Source: Myxococcales bacterium
GTDB lineage: Bacteria; Myxococcota; Myxococcia; Myxococcales; Myxococcaceae
Assembly (NCBI GenBank): GCA_016191815.1
Contig: JACPVI010000061.1
Span: 124,001-188,000, forward strand
DNA: 64,000 nt
Reading direction: 5' to 3'
Below the pieces are notes generated by a model. That model did no database searches, was not told the DNA's origin, and saw only the letters and a program-made list of their open reading frames with translations. Made by a program: the position numbers and the translations under genes. Shown one piece after another: positions 52,529-60,492 of the stretch. The stretch's first letter is position 1. Each line of letters begins with the position of its first letter.

Positions 52529-53044
52529 TCACTCGCCGGCAGGTTTGACCGCTGCCTTGGGCAAGAGCGAGCCCAGAAGCGCTCGCTCCTTTCGGGGGGA
52601 AATCGTGCCGAGGACGGATGATGCCACCTTCCCGCCCGGGAGAATCCCGAAAGTCGCCGGGAGGGAGCCGGACCAACGCTGCTCGAGCAGGGCCGACACC
52701 TCGGACGGCTGGACCTCGGGGTCGAGCTGTGCGTGGCGGCCGACCTCCAGAGCTCCCAGCTTGGCGAGGAGCGCCCGCGCGGCCTCCTCCTTGGCGAAGC
52801 CGTCCAGGTTGATCATCAGGACCGCGATTCCCTTCTCCTTCGCACGATGGGCGAGCCTCACCTGCCGGGGCAGCTCCTCCCTGCAGGGCGCGCACCAGAG
52901 TGCCCAGAAGTGGACGATGAGCGGGCTCGAGCTCGGCCGGAGGGAAAAAGCGAGCGAGCGGGCGTCGCCCAGGCGCTCGAGCTTTCCTGCCTGGGCCGCG
53001 GCGGCGGAGAGCGAGGCGGCGAGGACGGCGGCGGAGAGCGTCAC
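52529..53044 (-). CDS. TlpA-like periplasmic thioredoxin
   Basis: A 171-aa protein with GTG start at 53044 overlapping the stop of the GIY-YIG gene (GTGA). A signal peptide (LSAAVLAASLSAAAAQAG) precedes a thioredoxin fold with WCAPCREELP active site and, after it, the cis-Pro region SLPATFGIL. Cys residues in WCAPC would reduce disulfides, for example of cytochrome c or metal-binding proteins such as the HMA protein encoded next. Confidence 0.88.
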   Translation of the reverse strand: MTLSAAVLAASLSAAAAQAGKLERLGDARSLAFSLRPSSSPLIVHFWALWCAPCREELPRQVRLAHRAKEKGIAVLMINLDGFAKEEAARALLAKLGALEVGRHAQLDPEVQPSEVSALLEQRWSGSLPATFGILPGGKVASSVLGTISPRKERALLGSLLPKAAVKPAGE

Positions 53045-53346
53045 GGCGAGTAGGTAGCTCGAGGCCGGGTTTCGTTACGCAGGCGCAGGCGGGAACGGCC
53101 CAACAGCTCGAGCTTGCGGGAGCGGCTGAGTTGCTTGATGGCCGCCTCGCGGCGGAGAGCGTCGCCTCTTCCCTCCGCCGCCATCCGGAACACCAGCGAG
53201 AGCGGCCGGCGCGAGCGGGTGTAGGCCGCTCCCTTGCCCTCCCGGTGCCGGCGCAACCGCCGCTCCAGGTCGTTCGTGCAGCCGGTGTACAAGGAGCCGT
53301 CGCCGCACCTGAGGATGTACACCGTCCAGCCGCTCTTCCTTGGCAT
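53041..53346 (-). CDS. GIY-YIG domain protein (UPF0213/YhbQ-like)
   Basis: A 101-aa protein. The GIY-YIG core is VYILRCGDGSLYTGCTNDLERRLRRHREG, with the family's GKGA and the Arg/Tyr residues. The C-terminal part is basic. UPF0213 members are single-domain putative nucleases of unclear target. It overlaps the thioredoxin gene by four bases. Confidence 0.87.
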   Translation of the reverse strand: MPRKSGWTVYILRCGDGSLYTGCTNDLERRLRRHREGKGAAYTRSRRPLSLVFRMAAEGRGDALRREAAIKQLSRSRKLELLGRSRLRLRNETRPRATYSP

Positions 53347-53449
53347 CCGTCGAGGCCTACTCTCCCTCCTCGGGCGGGAGCAGGGAAGGGCGGCCGAGCA
53401 GCTCGCGGATTACCCTCCGGCGCTCGGTCGTGGTAGCAGTCCTGGGCCT

Positions 53450-54436
53450 ATGACTGCCCGCGCGCTATTGGCCCTCCCTCTCTTCGCCCTGACCCTCGCC
53501 TCCTGCGGGGACAAGCCCGGCTTCGCCCAGGTCAACTTCCGCCACAACAAGGACGGCAAGGGGACGAAGGTGGCGAGCTTCGGAGGCGACTTCATCGCCG
53601 CGGAGGAGCTGAAGCAGCGCTTCGCCGAGATGAGCCAGTACGCCCGGGCCCGCTACCAGACGGTGGAGCAGCGCAAGGAGTTCGTGGAGGGGATGGTCCG
53701 CTTCGAGCTGTTGGCCCAGGAGGCCGTGCGCCGCGGGATGGCCAACGACCCCGAGGTGGTGGAGCAGGCGAAGAGGGTGATGGTCCAGCAGCTCCTCCGA
53801 AAGGAGCTGGAGGAAAAGCCCACCCCGGTCCCGGAAGCGGAAGTCTCCCGCTACTACGAGAAGCACCGCGCGGACTACGTGAAGCCGGAGATGGTCCGGT
53901 TGGCCCACGTCTTCCTCACTGACAAGGACAAGGCCGCCCAAGTCCTGGAGAAGGCCAAGGCCTTGCAGCCGATGGACTACCAGGGCTTCGCCCAGCTGGT
54001 GCGGGAGCACTCCGAGGAGGCCCGCACCAAGCCGCTCGAGGGCGACATGCGCTTTCTCTCCCTCGAGGAGCTCTCCAGCCAGTACGGCCCCGAGGTGGCG
54101 CAGGCGGCCCAGAAGCTCACCCAGGTGGGCCAGCTCGCCGAGGAGCCGGTGCAGACCTCCAAAGGCTTCCACGTGCTCAAGCTCCAGGGGAGGCAGGCGG
54201 CGCTCAACCTCTCCTTGGAGCAGGTGAGGACCCAGGTGCAGCAGATCCTCCTCCACGAGCGGAAGATGCAGAATTACCAGGCGCTGCTCGACTCGCTCAA
54301 GAAGTCGCAGGGCTACCAGGTGGACGAGCAGGCGCTCTCGCGCATCGAGGTGGACCTCAAGGCCCCCGCGGTGGAGGCCAAGGGGCCACAGGTGGGCTTC
54401 GTCCCCGCGCCCAACCAGGCGGCAGTTGCCCAGTGA
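53450..54436 (+). CDS. Lipoprotein peptidyl-prolyl isomerase-like chaperone (SurA/parvulin-like)
   Basis: A 328-aa protein from ATG 53450. Signal peptide with lipobox LASC (LTLASCGDK). A helical chaperone part (QRKEFVEGMVRFELLAQEA) is followed by a parvulin-like region with VRLAHVFL, FAQLVREHSEE, MRFLSL and GFHVLKL. It should assist folding of envelope proteins in the periplasm. It overlaps the next PPIase gene (GTGA), so three such genes are translationally coupled or close together. Confidence 0.85.
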   Translation: MTARALLALPLFALTLASCGDKPGFAQVNFRHNKDGKGTKVASFGGDFIAAEELKQRFAEMSQYARARYQTVEQRKEFVEGMVRFELLAQEAVRRGMANDPEVVEQAKRVMVQQLLRKELEEKPTPVPEAEVSRYYEKHRADYVKPEMVRLAHVFLTDKDKAAQVLEKAKALQPMDYQGFAQLVREHSEEARTKPLEGDMRFLSLEELSSQYGPEVAQAAQKLTQVGQLAEEPVQTSKGFHVLKLQGRQAALNLSLEQVRTQVQQILLHERKMQNYQALLDSLKKSQGYQVDEQALSRIEVDLKAPAVEAKGPQVGFVPAPNQAAVAQ

Positions 54437-55416
54437 GGGCGCCCTGGACAGCCGCGCTCGCCGCGCTCGCCCTGGCCGGCCTGGGCTGCCCGGAGCAGGC
54501 CAAGCCTCAGCAGGACCCCAACGTGGTGGCCACCATCAACGGAGAGGTGGTGCCCCGGAGCGACTTCGAGCGCGAGCTCTCGCGCGAGCTGAACGCCCTG
54601 GGCGGGACTCACGCCCGGACCCCGGAGGAGATCGAGCCCTTCAAGCGGGCGCTGTTGGACACGCTGGTGGAGCGGACGGTGCTGCTCCAGGCCGCCAGGG
54701 CGGCCAACGTCGCCGCTACTCCGGAGGAGGTGGACCGGCGGGTGCTAAGGCTGGGGGCGGACTACCCGGCGGAGAGCTTCGAGGAGGCGATGGCCCAGGG
54801 GCAGACCTCCCTCACCGAGCTCAAGCGGAAGACCGCCCAGCTCATCGCCATCGAGAAGCTGTTCGAGGAGCACGTCTACCCGCGGGTGGCGGTGACCGAG
54901 GATGAGATCCGCCGCTACTACGAGGCCCACGCGGAAGAGCTGCAGGAGCCCGAGCAGGTGCACGCGGCGCAGATAGTGGTGAAGGGGCTGGACGACGCCC
55001 GGCGGGTCCAGTCGCTCCTGCGCTCGGGGAAGAAGTTCCCCGACCTGGCCCGCCGCTACTCGCTCTCCCCCGAGGCCAAGCTGGGCGGAGATTTGGGCTT
55101 CTTCGCCCGCGGGGTGATGCCTCCCCAGTTCGACGAGGTGGTCTTCCGGCTTTCGGTCAACCAGGTTTCCGACGTGGTGACCACCGACTACGGCTTCCAC
55201 CTGTTCAAGGTGCTGGAGCGAAAACCGGCGAGGAAGCGCGAGCTGCCCGAGGCGCGGCGCGAGGTGGAGGAGAAGGTGCTCCAGGAGAAGCGCGCGCGGG
55301 CCCAGGAGGAGTACGTCCGGGCGCTCAAGGAGAAGGCGGACATCCGGGTGAACGAGCAGGTGCTCTTGGCGGTGACCGGGAAGGTGCGCCCCGGCTCGGC
55401 GGCGCCCGAGCCCTGA
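54433..55416 (+). CDS. Lipoprotein peptidyl-prolyl cis-trans isomerase (PpiC type)
   Basis: A 327-aa protein with GTG start 54433 inside the end of the previous gene. The signal peptide ends in lipobox AGLGC. The SurA-type N-terminal helices (TINGEVVPRSDFERELSREL) precede a parvulin domain: VHAAQIVVKG, FPDLARRYSLSPEAKLGGDLGFF, FDEVVFRL and GFHLFKV. It should catalyse Pro isomerisation and chaperone outer-membrane proteins. The third relative starts 10 bases downstream. Confidence 0.9.
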   Translation: MRAPWTAALAALALAGLGCPEQAKPQQDPNVVATINGEVVPRSDFERELSRELNALGGTHARTPEEIEPFKRALLDTLVERTVLLQAARAANVAATPEEVDRRVLRLGADYPAESFEEAMAQGQTSLTELKRKTAQLIAIEKLFEEHVYPRVAVTEDEIRRYYEAHAEELQEPEQVHAAQIVVKGLDDARRVQSLLRSGKKFPDLARRYSLSPEAKLGGDLGFFARGVMPPQFDEVVFRLSVNQVSDVVTTDYGFHLFKVLERKPARKRELPEARREVEEKVLQEKRARAQEEYVRALKEKADIRVNEQVLLAVTGKVRPGSAAPEP

Positions 55417-55426
55417 AGGAGGAGTG

Positions 55427-56389
55427 ATGAGCAGAATCTCGATCTGGGTGGCCCTCTTGCTGGCCACCACCGCCCGGGCGGAGCTGGTGGACCGGGTGGC
55501 GGCGATGGTGAACAGCGACCTCGTGGCCCTCTCCGAGGTGGAGCAGCGGGCGGCGCCCGAGCTGGCGAGGGTCAACTCGGAGCGGGACCCGGAGAAGCGC
55601 GGCCAAAAGCGCTGCGAGGCCCTGAAGCGCGGGCTGGATCAGCTCATCGGGGAGAAGCTGCTCGAGGCCGCCTTGCGTGAGCTGAACATCGACGTGTCGG
55701 ATCAGGAAGTGGAGATGGGCATCGAGGACGTGCGAAAGCAGAACAACCTCGACGCCGAGCAGTTCGAGAACCTCCTCCGCACCGAGGGCTACTCCATGGA
55801 CAGCTACCGCCAGTTCATGCGCAAGCACCTCGCCAAGCTCAAGCTCATCAACCTCAAGGTGCGCAGCAAGGTGAAGGTCTCCGACGAGGACTTGCGCGCG
55901 GAGTACGCCCGCTACTCCCGCATGGAGTCGGAGGATCCGGAGATCCACGCCCGCCACATCCTGGTGCAGCTGCCCAAGGCCGCCACCCCCGAGCAGCTGG
56001 AGGAGGCGCGGAAGAAGGCCCAATCCCTCGCCGAGGAGGCCAGAATGGACGGGGTGGACTTCGCCGAGCTGGCCAAGAAGAAGAGCGAAGGGCCCTCGGC
56101 CGCCGACGGCGGGGACCTGGGCTTCTTCCGCCGCGGGGTGATGGTGGCCGAGTTCGAGAAGGCCGCCTTCGGGCTCAAGGTGGGGGGGGTGTCGGAGCCG
56201 GTCCGCACCAAGTTCGGCTGGCACGTCATCAAGGTGGAGGAGCGCCGCGCCGTCGCCCCGCGCGCCTTCGAGGAGATGAAGGAGGAGCTGAAGGACCGGC
56301 TCCTCCGCTCCCAGCTCGAGAAGTACACCGAGCAGTACGTGCAGGAGCTGAGGCAGGCCGCGGCGGTCGAGGTGAAAATCTGCACGTGA
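55427..56389 (+). CDS. SurA-like periplasmic peptidyl-prolyl isomerase
   Basis: A 320-aa protein from ATG 55427 with AAGGAGGAG ahead. A Sec signal peptide (SIWVALLLATTARA) leads to VDRVAAMVNSDLVALSEVE, the SurA start, and one parvulin domain: IHARHILVQLPK, FAELAKKKSEGPSAADGGDLGFF, FGWHVIKVEE. It should escort unfolded outer-membrane proteins through the periplasm. It overlaps pdxA (GTGA), recalling the surA-pdxA order seen in many proteobacteria. Confidence 0.93.
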   Translation: MSRISIWVALLLATTARAELVDRVAAMVNSDLVALSEVEQRAAPELARVNSERDPEKRGQKRCEALKRGLDQLIGEKLLEAALRELNIDVSDQEVEMGIEDVRKQNNLDAEQFENLLRTEGYSMDSYRQFMRKHLAKLKLINLKVRSKVKVSDEDLRAEYARYSRMESEDPEIHARHILVQLPKAATPEQLEEARKKAQSLAEEARMDGVDFAELAKKKSEGPSAADGGDLGFFRRGVMVAEFEKAAFGLKVGGVSEPVRTKFGWHVIKVEERRAVAPRAFEEMKEELKDRLLRSQLEKYTEQYVQELRQAAAVEVKICT

Positions 56390-57369
56390 GGCGGCGAGTC
56401 GGCCTGCCTGTGGTGGGCATCTCCGCCGGGGACCCTTCCGGGGTGGGGCCGGAGGTCTTGGCGAAGGCGCTTGCCTCTCCCAAAGTCCGCCGCGCGCTGG
56501 TGCCGCTGGTGTTCGGCGACGCCTCTCTCGCCAAGGCGCTGGGAGCGGTGGAGGCTTGGGGGCCGTCGTCGCCGCGCCCTTCCTCCGCGGCCTTCTTCGC
56601 GGTCAGCCATCTGGCGAAGAGGGACCGGAGGCCGGGGCATCCAACTCGGGCCGGCGGATGGGCCCAGTTGGACTACGCGCGGGAGGCGATCTCAGCCGCC
56701 AGGCGATGGTTGGTGGACGCCCTCTGCACCGCGCCGGTCTCGAAGGAAGCCATCACCCGCGCCGGGGTGCGCTTCTTGGGGCACACCGAGCTGTTGGCCA
56801 CCTCGTTCGGGTGCCGGACGCTGATGTTGATGGCGGGGCCGAGGTTGAAGGTGGCACTGGCCACCAACCACCTTCCCCTGGCGGAGGTGAGCGGTGCGCT
56901 CTCGGTGGCGCACCTCGCCGAGCAACTGCTGCTCCTCTCCCATGGCCTCTCCGCGCTGGTTGGCCGCAAGCCCCGCATCGCGGTGTGCGCGCTGAATCCC
57001 CACGCGGGAGAGGGAGGACTCCTGGGCCGGGAGGAGTTGACCATCATCTCCCCCGCCATCCGCAAGGCGCGGCGCCGGGGAGTGGACTGCCGCGGCCCCT
57101 TCTCCGCCGACGGCCTGTTCGCCCTCGCGGGCGAAGGGCGCTTCCCCTACGACGCGGCGCTGGCGATGTTCCACGACCAAGGGCTGGTGGCGGCCAAGGC
57201 GCTCGACTTCCGGCTCACCGTCAACGTCACCCTTGGGCTGCCCTTGCCGCGCACCTCGCCGGACCACGGCGTGGCCTACGACATCGCCGGGAAGGGGCGG
57301 GCGGACTGGGCCTCGATGGAGCAGGCTCTCCTCATGGCGGCGAAGCTGGCCCACCGCTGGCCTTCCTGA
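56386..57369 (+). CDS. pdxA: 4-hydroxythreonine-4-phosphate dehydrogenase PdxA
   Basis: A 327-aa cytoplasmic enzyme, the usual length. Motifs: VGISAGDPSGVGPEV at the start, GHTELLA with a zinc-binding His, LNPHAGEGGLLGREE with the second His, FHDQGLVAAKAL with the third, and RTSPDHGVAYDIAGKG near the end. It oxidises 4-phosphohydroxy-L-threonine with NAD(P) in pyridoxal phosphate biosynthesis. The GTG start overlaps the SurA-like stop. Confidence 0.95.
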   Translation: MRRRVGLPVVGISAGDPSGVGPEVLAKALASPKVRRALVPLVFGDASLAKALGAVEAWGPSSPRPSSAAFFAVSHLAKRDRRPGHPTRAGGWAQLDYAREAISAARRWLVDALCTAPVSKEAITRAGVRFLGHTELLATSFGCRTLMLMAGPRLKVALATNHLPLAEVSGALSVAHLAEQLLLLSHGLSALVGRKPRIAVCALNPHAGEGGLLGREELTIISPAIRKARRRGVDCRGPFSADGLFALAGEGRFPYDAALAMFHDQGLVAAKALDFRLTVNVTLGLPLPRTSPDHGVAYDIAGKGRADWASMEQALLMAAKLAHRWPS

Positions 57370-57518
57370 CGCGTCGCGCCGGGGCGCGGCCAGCGCAACC
57401 GGTGCGCCTTGGGTGGACTGAACGCAAAGCTGGCGCCGGTACAATCCTGTAACTGGCCGTGGCGAGGGCGGCACGGTTTGTGATCTGCCCTGGCGACTAC
57501 GGAAGGGAAGCGGGGGAG

Positions 57519-57803
57519 ATGACGAAGCTGTACGAGCAAGCCCGGAGCGCCTTGCTTTCGCGGCGGGAGTCGCTGACGCGGCAAGCGCGGCATGCAGCCG
57601 GGGCGGAGGGGAGCACCGCCGGCGAGGACCAAGAGCTAGGCGACATCGACGCCGCCCTGGCCAGGTTGGACGCGGGCACCTACGGCACCTGTCAGTCCTG
57701 CGGAAGCTCGGTCGGAACCCAGAGGCTCCGGGCGGTGCCGGAGACGGTGTACTGCTCCGGCTGCCTGTTGCAGCACGCCCTCGCAGGTGGCCGAAGGGAC
57801 TGA
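57519..57803 (+). CDS. DksA/TraR-family zinc-finger protein
   Basis: A 94-aa protein from ATG 57519 with GGGGGAG just ahead. An N-terminal helical hairpin precedes the DksA/TraR zinc finger: GTYGTCQSCGSSV, with a second Cys pair in VYCSGCLLQ. The DDE/DxxA tip typical of DksA is not evident in the short coiled coil, so it may bind RNA polymerase differently or act elsewhere. A longer reading from 57459 is less likely. Confidence 0.85.
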   Translation: MTKLYEQARSALLSRRESLTRQARHAAGAEGSTAGEDQELGDIDAALARLDAGTYGTCQSCGSSVGTQRLRAVPETVYCSGCLLQHALAGGRRD

Positions 57804-57850
57804 ACACCGCGCCCGTCATTCCGCGCGGCCTCGGCTTGGCGGCGGTGTCT

Positions 57851-58189
57851 TCAACTTGGCCTGCTGAGGCCGAGATGGAGGTAGAGCGCTTCATCCAGCA
57901 ACCGGAGGACGTCCCCGGCGACGCGGCCGGCGCGGCTCGCCACCCGGCTTCGGTCGTAGGTCATCACCATCGAGGCGTTCGCCACGCGAGCATCATCGAG
58001 GGTGGAGCGAGGGCGGCGGAGGTCGACCATGTACGCCCTGCGGGCGCGCTCCGGCGTGTAGCGCTGGGTAGGGACGACCGTCAGCGCCTGACCGAACCGA
58101 TTGGCGATGTCGTTCGACACCACCACGCAGGTTCGAGTCTTTCTTGTCCAGTTGGCCAACCTCGATCTCCGACAACAGCGCGCGCGCAT
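57851..58189 (-). pseudogene. MazF-type toxin remnant lacking its N-terminus
   Basis: From about 58155 the minus-strand frame encodes TRTCVVVSNDIANRFGQALTVVPT and later LLDEALYLHLGL, clearly a MazF-like protein. The first 15-20 residues of the fold (the RGEVW block) are missing; instead the frame is joined to the end of the antitoxin in another frame (see 57993-58370). Translation from the nominal start at 58189 gives unrelated residues. The toxin is therefore probably inactive. Confidence 0.6.
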
Positions 58190-58370
58190 CGGAGCGGCCG
58201 GCGGCGTAGTCCGCGGCGAGCCGCCGGTTGCGCTCGGCTGTCTCTTCGCGGGCGAGTGCTCCGCTCAAGAGCTTCCTGGCGTAGGCGGCCTGAGGTTGGC
58301 GGAGCCTTTTAGCGTGTCGTACTAGGCTAGAAAACGTGTCATCATCGAGTGTCAGATTCAACCTGGGCAT
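57993..58370 (-). pseudogene. Antitoxin of the MazF-type remnant, fused out of frame to the toxin region
   Basis: From ATG 58370 the first 65-70 residues (MPRLNLTLDDDTFSSLVRHA, AAYARKLLSGALAREE, ADYAAGRSDARALLSEIE) are a normal ribbon-helix-helix-like antitoxin. After VGQLDKK the frame enters the toxin coding sequence out of frame and gives a Pro/Arg-rich tail to 57993. A small deletion has removed the antitoxin stop and the toxin start. The antitoxin part could still be functional. Confidence 0.6.
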
Positions 58371-58429
58371 GACACCATGCTAGGTGCCTTCTCGTTCCGC
58401 AGCAACGCTCGGGGGTGAGCGGGGAGCCC

Positions 58430-58993
58430 TCAGCCAGTCCAGCCGTCTGCCGGGCCGGACGCGATCTGCTCGAGCTGGCGCCGGTTCAACGGCTCGAAGA
58501 ACGGCTCGCGGAGCAGTCGCCCAAGCGGTTTCTTCCCGAGGCACCACAGCTGGCGCATGTCCTCGAAGTCGCCCAGGACGGCGGCAGTTTTGACCTCCGG
58601 GTCCGTGCGGTAGAGGTCGTTCAGGTTGTGGACCAGGGCGTCGATTCCTTCCAGCTCCCAGCGCTCGGAGGTGCCCTCGAAGGAGACCACGAGCTCCATC
58701 GGAGAGTCGCCGCGCGCGTCGAAGACCTTGAGGCGCGTCGCCGTGCCGCCGAGAGCGTAGGTGAGCGGGCCCACCAGCTCGTCGGGCCGGACGTCCAGCG
58801 CGACCGAGAGTCCGCCCTCGAGCGCGCCCTGGTGGCAAAGGCGCAGCAGCTCGCCCTGGAGCTCCGCGGCGGAGAATCGGAGCGGAGCCGCGCGGGGGAC
58901 GAAGTCGAGCTTGTCTTTCTCGAGCAGGCCCAGCTCGCCGATTCGCGCGGCCAGCGCGGACCGGATTGCCTCGCCCTTCTTGGCGCGGGCCAC
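58430..58993 (-). CDS. Hypothetical protein coupled to the LigD-polymerase-like gene
   Basis: A 187-aa protein with GTG start at 58993, overlapping the upstream stop (TAGTG). The sequence (FVPRAAPLRFSAAELQGELL, ATRLKVFDARGDSPMELVVSFEGT, VHNLNDLYRTDPEVKTAAVLGDFE) is folded-looking, soluble and acidic-basic balanced. I do not recognise it. Its coupling to a polymerase-like gene hints at DNA end joining, but nothing in the sequence shows this. Confidence 0.6.
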   Translation of the reverse strand: MARAKKGEAIRSALAARIGELGLLEKDKLDFVPRAAPLRFSAAELQGELLRLCHQGALEGGLSVALDVRPDELVGPLTYALGGTATRLKVFDARGDSPMELVVSFEGTSERWELEGIDALVHNLNDLYRTDPEVKTAAVLGDFEDMRQLWCLGKKPLGRLLREPFFEPLNRRQLEQIASGPADGWTG

Positions 58994-59670
58994 TAGCGCC
59001 TCCTTCGGGACGGCCGCACCCTTGGTGGCTCTCCCGGCTGCCTGGCGAAGTGGGGAGGCCAGGGCGCCTCGCCCAGCCCTTCCCGCTCGTGGCGGGCGGC
59101 GATCTCGAGCAGCCCCTCCAGGCTGAAGGAGGCCTCGTCGATGGAGGCGGAGGGGTCGCCTCCCTGGCGGAACCGCGCGGGCACGGTGGAGATGGTGAGG
59201 TCGGCGAGTTCCACGGTGAGCACCTCTTCCCAGGCGTAGATGTGAATGCCGCGCGAGCCGGAGGTCTTCGGGTAGCTGATCAGACCGTGTTGGGACAGCT
59301 CCTCTCGGACCAAGAGAGCGACTTCGCGGACGGCGGCGAAGGGCAGGCCGGGAGTCGGATCCAGGTCGACCCTCAACTCGTCGGCGGTGCGCCCGGAGGG
59401 GAAGGTGAGCCGGACTGTCTGGAGCCAATCTGGCCTCGGCTCGGGGGCTCGCTTCTGGAAGAAGAAGTGGCCGGCGGCGCCCTCGGGGTATCGCTTGAGG
59501 GCCATCGGGCGGCCGCGGACGCCGCGGAGCGCTCCGTCGGAGACCTCGAGGTAGTAGCGGACCAAGTCGAGCTTCGTGATGCCTCGCTCTGGGAAGAAGA
59601 GTTTGCCCGGGTTGGTGATGCGAAGGAGCCGGCCGGAGACGGCCAGCTCGACCTCGGTGGCCCTGGGCAT
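58993..59670 (-). CDS. LigD polymerase (NHEJ primase-polymerase)-like protein with two internal deletions
   Basis: A 225-aa protein. The start (ITNPGKLFFPERGITKLDLVRYY) and the end (WPPHFARQPGEPPRVRPSRRR) match stand-alone LigD polymerase proteins of 300 aa or more. TADELRVDLDP joins two blocks that are usually separated by about 40 residues (the W..N...HPW region), and SGSRGIHIYAWEEV lacks about 70 residues that contain the third catalytic Asp (the VDxxQNA block). The first two aspartates (VDLDP) remain. Both gaps are in frame, so a stable but non-catalytic protein, or decay, is possible. No Ku or ligase gene is nearby. Confidence 0.7.
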   Translation of the reverse strand: MPRATEVELAVSGRLLRITNPGKLFFPERGITKLDLVRYYLEVSDGALRGVRGRPMALKRYPEGAAGHFFFQKRAPEPRPDWLQTVRLTFPSGRTADELRVDLDPTPGLPFAAVREVALLVREELSQHGLISYPKTSGSRGIHIYAWEEVLTVELADLTISTVPARFRQGGDPSASIDEASFSLEGLLEIAARHEREGLGEAPWPPHFARQPGEPPRVRPSRRRR

Positions 59671-59850
59671 CGGAGGCTGGAACGGTATTCACCTCGGGCC
59701 GGGAGTGGAGGCCTCCGGGGGCCAAAGCGTCGGAAAAGGGAAGCTGGCGCCGCGAGGGTTCCTTCGAGTGCAGAGCCATTCTCTGCCATGCTTCAGTTGC
59801 AGCGGGCATGCATCCCAGCGGGGGAAGCTTTCGCCCGGAGGAGGAGCTGG
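59671..59850. promoter_or_regulatory. Divergent region between ligD-like and periplasmic protein genes
   Basis: A 180-base gap. GGAGGAGGAG lies four bases before the start at 59851. No other site was recognised. Confidence 0.35.
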
Positions 59851-60324
59851 ATGCGGACTCGCGCGATCGTCCTGTGGCTTGGTCTCGTACTGATGTCACA
59901 CCCTCCCGCGTGGGCGCAAGGGAAGGAGTCGGCCTCCTCGAGGTTGGCTCTGGTGATCGCACCGCTGCGGGATGCGGGACAGGCGAATCCGTCGCTCTCG
60001 AGCAAGCTCACCGATGCGGTCGAGTCCGAGCTGTCCGCGCGCGCGGCGTTCGAGGTGAGGCGTCAAGGCGCCGCGCCGAGGGGAGCGGCGGATGCCACTC
60101 CGGCGGCCCGCGCGCTCCTGGTGGGATCTCACCTCACGCTGGGCGGCACCACTGCGCTCAGTCTGTCGGTGGTCCAAGTGAAGAACGGGAAGGTGCTCTT
60201 CTCGGCCACGCTGAAGCTTCCGGGAGCAGCAGGCGCGGATGCCGACCAGCTTGGGAAGATGGTTGGCACGGCGCTGGCGAACCACATCGAGGGCATCGAG
60301 CGCGCGGTGAAGAAGGCGCGGTGA
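59851..60324 (+). CDS. Secreted hypothetical protein
   Basis: A 157-aa protein from ATG 59851 with a signal peptide (AIVLWLGLVLMSHPPAWAQ). The mature part (LALVIAPLRDAGQANPSLSSKL, then TDAVESELSARAAFEVRRQG) resembles the N-terminal part of bacterial proteins that raise envelope components by summing activities (a fold shared with CsgG/LpoB-like and TolB-like proteins). A weak beta-alpha pattern continues to the end. It is followed by the PEGA protein at 60493, whose start has a similar outline. Confidence 0.6.
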   Translation: MRTRAIVLWLGLVLMSHPPAWAQGKESASSRLALVIAPLRDAGQANPSLSSKLTDAVESELSARAAFEVRRQGAAPRGAADATPAARALLVGSHLTLGGTTALSLSVVQVKNGKVLFSATLKLPGAAGADADQLGKMVGTALANHIEGIERAVKKAR

Positions 60325-60492
60325 AGGGGGAGGAGGGTGAGCCGGGGCCCGCGCCGTTGCCTGTTTCGATGCCGCTCACTGGATGGGAAGCAAGTCCCGC
60401 CGCAGATGGACGGAGCGACATTGAAGCGGCTTGTGCCGGCTCGGGGCATCCATCATGCTCTGGTGGCTCGAGCGCAGCCTTGAGGGGGCCTC

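Noticed and set aside
60325-60492. Possible short gene between two periplasmic proteins
   Set aside because: Readings here are frame shadows without motifs.
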